In this document: positions 62,583 to 64,000 of the stretch, one piece after another
Position numbering within the stretch: the first letter of the stretch is position 1
How the letters are laid out: each line of letters begins with the position of its first letter
Assembly (NCBI RefSeq): GCF_000024165.1
Contig: NC_013194.1
Coordinates: 2,232,001 to 2,296,000, forward strand
Length of the DNA: 64,000 nucleotides
Source: Accumulibacter phosphatis
GTDB lineage: Bacteria; Pseudomonadota; Gammaproteobacteria; Burkholderiales; Rhodocyclaceae
Reading direction: 5' to 3'
The notes under the pieces: model-generated
Seen by the model: the letters and a program-made list of their open reading frames with translations, nothing else
What the model was told of the DNA's origin: nothing
Databases searched by the model: none
Program-made: the position numbers and the translations under genes

Positions 62583-63407
62583 ATGAAGAATCAAACCAAA
62601 CCACTCAGGGCGCTGATCGCCAGCGCTGTCGGCGTTGCTGCCGCGTCTCTGTCGTTCGGCGCGCATGCGGACAGTATCAATGGCATCATTGACATCTGGA
62701 ACGTCAACGTGTCCACGGTCTTCGACACGGCGTCGGTTTGCAACAACAGCGGCGACTGTACCGCCGCGAACGGCATTACGAAGAGCCCCTTGAGCCTGAG
62801 CTGGGGAAGCGGCGGCATCAGCGGCCTGGACATCGGCGGTTCATCAGCCGGGAATGTGAACACGAACGGTGCGTCAGTCCCGAACGTTTCGATCACCCAC
62901 CGCAATCAGCCGATCACCGGCGCCACGCTGGGCACCGTCGACATCGTGTCGACGCTGACGCTGACTCCGGTGTCGCCTCTGGGCCCCGGCCTGCCGGCGG
63001 TCGATTTCATCTTCAAGGTCCATTTCGCCGAGACGCCCAACAATCCTGCTGGCGGCACTTGTGCCGACGGAGGTGCGAACGGTGTAGGCGTCAACATCAA
63101 CGGCTGCGCGGATATCTACGTTACCGACGTTAACTCGCTCAACTTCCCGTTCTTCTATGACCTCGACGGAGCCGGTACGACGTATGCGCCGAAGCAGTAC
63201 TTCATCAGCTTCTTCGAATCGACCAGTGGCCTCAATCCTCTGCCGGTTGCCGCCTGCTCTGCGGTTGGCGTAGCGGCGCCGTGCCTCGGCTTCCGGACGC
63301 CGGAGAGTACCAATACGACCGTCCGCTTTGCGTCCCTGATCACCACAGCTCCGGTGTCTATCCCCGAACCCGCGACCTCGGCGCTCCTAGCAGCCTGTCG
63401 GACTTGA
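62583..63407 (+). CDS. THxN-type PEP-CTERM protein, sorting tail truncated by an IS
   Basis: A 274-residue exported protein from ATG 62583 behind AAGGAG. Signal peptide about 1-28 (ending GAHA). VSITHRNQPITG has the THxN motif of the THxN PEP-CTERM family. The C-terminus reads VSIPEPATSALL, the PEP-CTERM signature, then AACRT and a stop. The transmembrane helix and Arg cluster that should follow PEP are missing, because the frame runs into the IS end at about 63391. The protein cannot be handled by exosortase in the normal way and is probably secreted or lost. Confidence 0.88.
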   Translation: MKNQTKPLRALIASAVGVAAASLSFGAHADSINGIIDIWNVNVSTVFDTASVCNNSGDCTAANGITKSPLSLSWGSGGISGLDIGGSSAGNVNTNGASVPNVSITHRNQPITGATLGTVDIVSTLTLTPVSPLGPGLPAVDFIFKVHFAETPNNPAGGTCADGGANGVGVNINGCADIYVTDVNSLNFPFFYDLDGAGTTYAPKQYFISFFESTSGLNPLPVAACSAVGVAAPCLGFRTPESTNTTVRFASLITTAPVSIPEPATSALLAACRT

Positions 63408-64000
63408 GGTTTAGAAAACCGCCAAATTTCACAATGCGGAATGAAAAGGCCGGATTTTCTCGACTTTGCGGCCTTTTGGACGGTTTTCTCCTCGTTTTCC
63501 CTACTGTGGGCGCAATTTGGCCATGCGCTTCAAGTTCCACGCCAGGCAGACCAGCGTCCACTCGCCCGTGACCTTCTTCAAACCGCGCAGCGAGAACTGG
63601 CGAAAGCCCATGACCGATTTGATGATACCGAAGACCGGCTCGACGGTCTGCTTGCGCAAGGCATAGAGGGCTCGTCCCGCTTTGGTCTTCAAGCGATGCG
63701 ACAGGGCCTGCACGGGTGTCGCATTCTCCGGCAGCGGCGCCGGTTCGCTGTGCCGCTCCCGCCAGTCAGGGTGGTGCTCGTCGCGAGCCACCGCGATCAC
63801 CGGATCGATACTGGCGGCCTCGCATGCCTTGATGTTCTTCTCGCTGCAGAAGCCACTGTCGGCGATCAAACTTTCCACGGGACCCAGCACCTCGGCTTGT
63901 GCCTTGAGCGTCGCCAGCATCGGCTCGACCTGCTCTTTGTCATTGGGGGCTTGCGTCACGCCGACCGCCACAACCAGCATCGTCGCCGCATCAACCCCGG
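63391..64000 (-). mobile_element. IS1182-like insertion sequence, partial
   Basis: The element starts at or very near 63391, directly after CTAG at 63387-63390 and within the PEP-CTERM gene, and runs off the right edge. Its left end begins CAGCCTGTCGGACTTGAGG. The transposase reads inward on the minus strand. The right end, inverted repeat and any target duplication are outside the window. Confidence 0.82.
63501..64000 (-). CDS. IS1182-family transposase, C-terminal part
   Basis: Frame open to the right edge; only the C-terminal 160-odd residues are seen. DDE elements: Asp in ESLIADSGFCSEKN and Glu in RKQTVEPVFGIIKSVMGFRQF, followed by LRGLKKVTGEWTLVCLAWNLKRM, the typical IS1182 ending. The catalytic core and C-terminus look intact, so the element may be active. 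Confidence 0.88.
   Translation of the reverse strand, partial: GVDAATMLVVAVGVTQAPNDKEQVEPMLATLKAQAEVLGPVESLIADSGFCSEKNIKACEAASIDPVIAVARDEHHPDWRERHSEPAPLPENATPVQALSHRLKTKAGRALYALRKQTVEPVFGIIKSVMGFRQFSLRGLKKVTGEWTLVCLAWNLKRMAKLRPQ

Noticed and set aside
1..64000. tRNA, rRNA, CRISPR array, prophage or attachment site
   Set aside because: I looked for tRNA arms, rRNA motifs, regularly spaced repeats and phage genes and found none; short motifs alone were not enough to call any.

Overview
The window is about 64 kb of high-GC, gene-dense DNA from a betaproteobacterium. The combination of a full Pho regulon (two pstS, pstCAB, phoU-phoB-phoR, phoX), a complete isc operon, glycolate oxidase glcDEF, a fused-subunit Mrp antiporter and a PEP-CTERM exopolysaccharide-associated locus suggests a Rhodocyclales-like polyphosphate accumulator such as Candidatus Accumulibacter. 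That assignment is an inference from gene content and recalled protein similarity; no rRNA is present to confirm it. I saw no tRNA, rRNA, CRISPR array or prophage.

Layout. 1-2.3 kb: end of an efflux system (TolC-like protein followed by a MacA/HlyD-like adaptor cut by the left edge). 2.4-9.7 kb: housekeeping and orphan genes (DUF3301, ACP phosphodiesterase, an HpaB/AbfD-family flavoprotein, typA, truncated haemoglobin, a small winged-helix-like protein behind a long structured leader, a CBS/DUF294 protein). 9.8-15.6 kb: six-gene Mrp/Pha antiporter, minus strand, all genes overlapping. 15.7-18.5 kb: phoU-phoB-phoR, plus strand. 18.7-21.9 kb: membrane protein, ecotin, YidB-like protein and trypsin-like protease. 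21.9-27.4 kb: pstS2 - RHH-like protein - pstS1 - pstC - pstA - pstB, minus strand, with two Pho boxes. 27.5-30.3 kb: zinc/manganese ABC transporter. 30.6-33.4 kb: Tat-exported PhoX phosphatase converging on an ECF sigma / zinc anti-sigma pair. 33.7-37.4 kb: ald, suhB, trmJ, cysE. 37.4-44.7 kb: iscR, a second cysteine desulfurase, iscS-iscU-iscA-hscB-hscA-fdx-iscX and a DUF2237 gene. 44.8-48.1 kb: Nudix hydrolase, YihY-type membrane protein, PLP decarboxylase. 48.3-53.5 kb: glcDEF plus a C-terminally truncated, motif-poor AMP-binding protein. 53.6-59 kb: small hypothetical protein, PP2C phosphatase, RhlE helicase, DUF1631 protein, lipoprotein. 59.6-64 kb: PrsT TPR lipoprotein, then a sigma-54 promoter driving a THxN-type PEP-CTERM protein whose sorting tail is cut off by an IS1182-like element running off the right edge.

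How it fits together. Phosphate is sensed by PhoR/PhoB with PhoU and the Pst transporter, and released extracellularly by PhoX. Good 7-4-7 Pho boxes precede both pstS genes and a weaker one precedes phoU, which ties these scattered blocks into one regulon. IscR probably autoregulates the isc operon from a near-consensus promoter that overlaps the end of cysE, the cysteine biosynthesis gene, so sulfur supply and Fe-S assembly lie side by side. The right end looks like part of the PrsK/PrsR/RpoN-controlled PEP-CTERM system known in floc-forming betaproteobacteria.

The most notable observations are the IS-truncated, sigma-54-driven PEP-CTERM protein; the paired Pho boxes flanking a two-PstS operon with an embedded RHH-like gene; an HpaB/AbfD-family protein apparently lacking cluster-ligand cysteines; the degenerate acyl-CoA-synthetase-like gene next to glcDEF; and a roughly 240-nt structured leader behind a near-perfect promoter.
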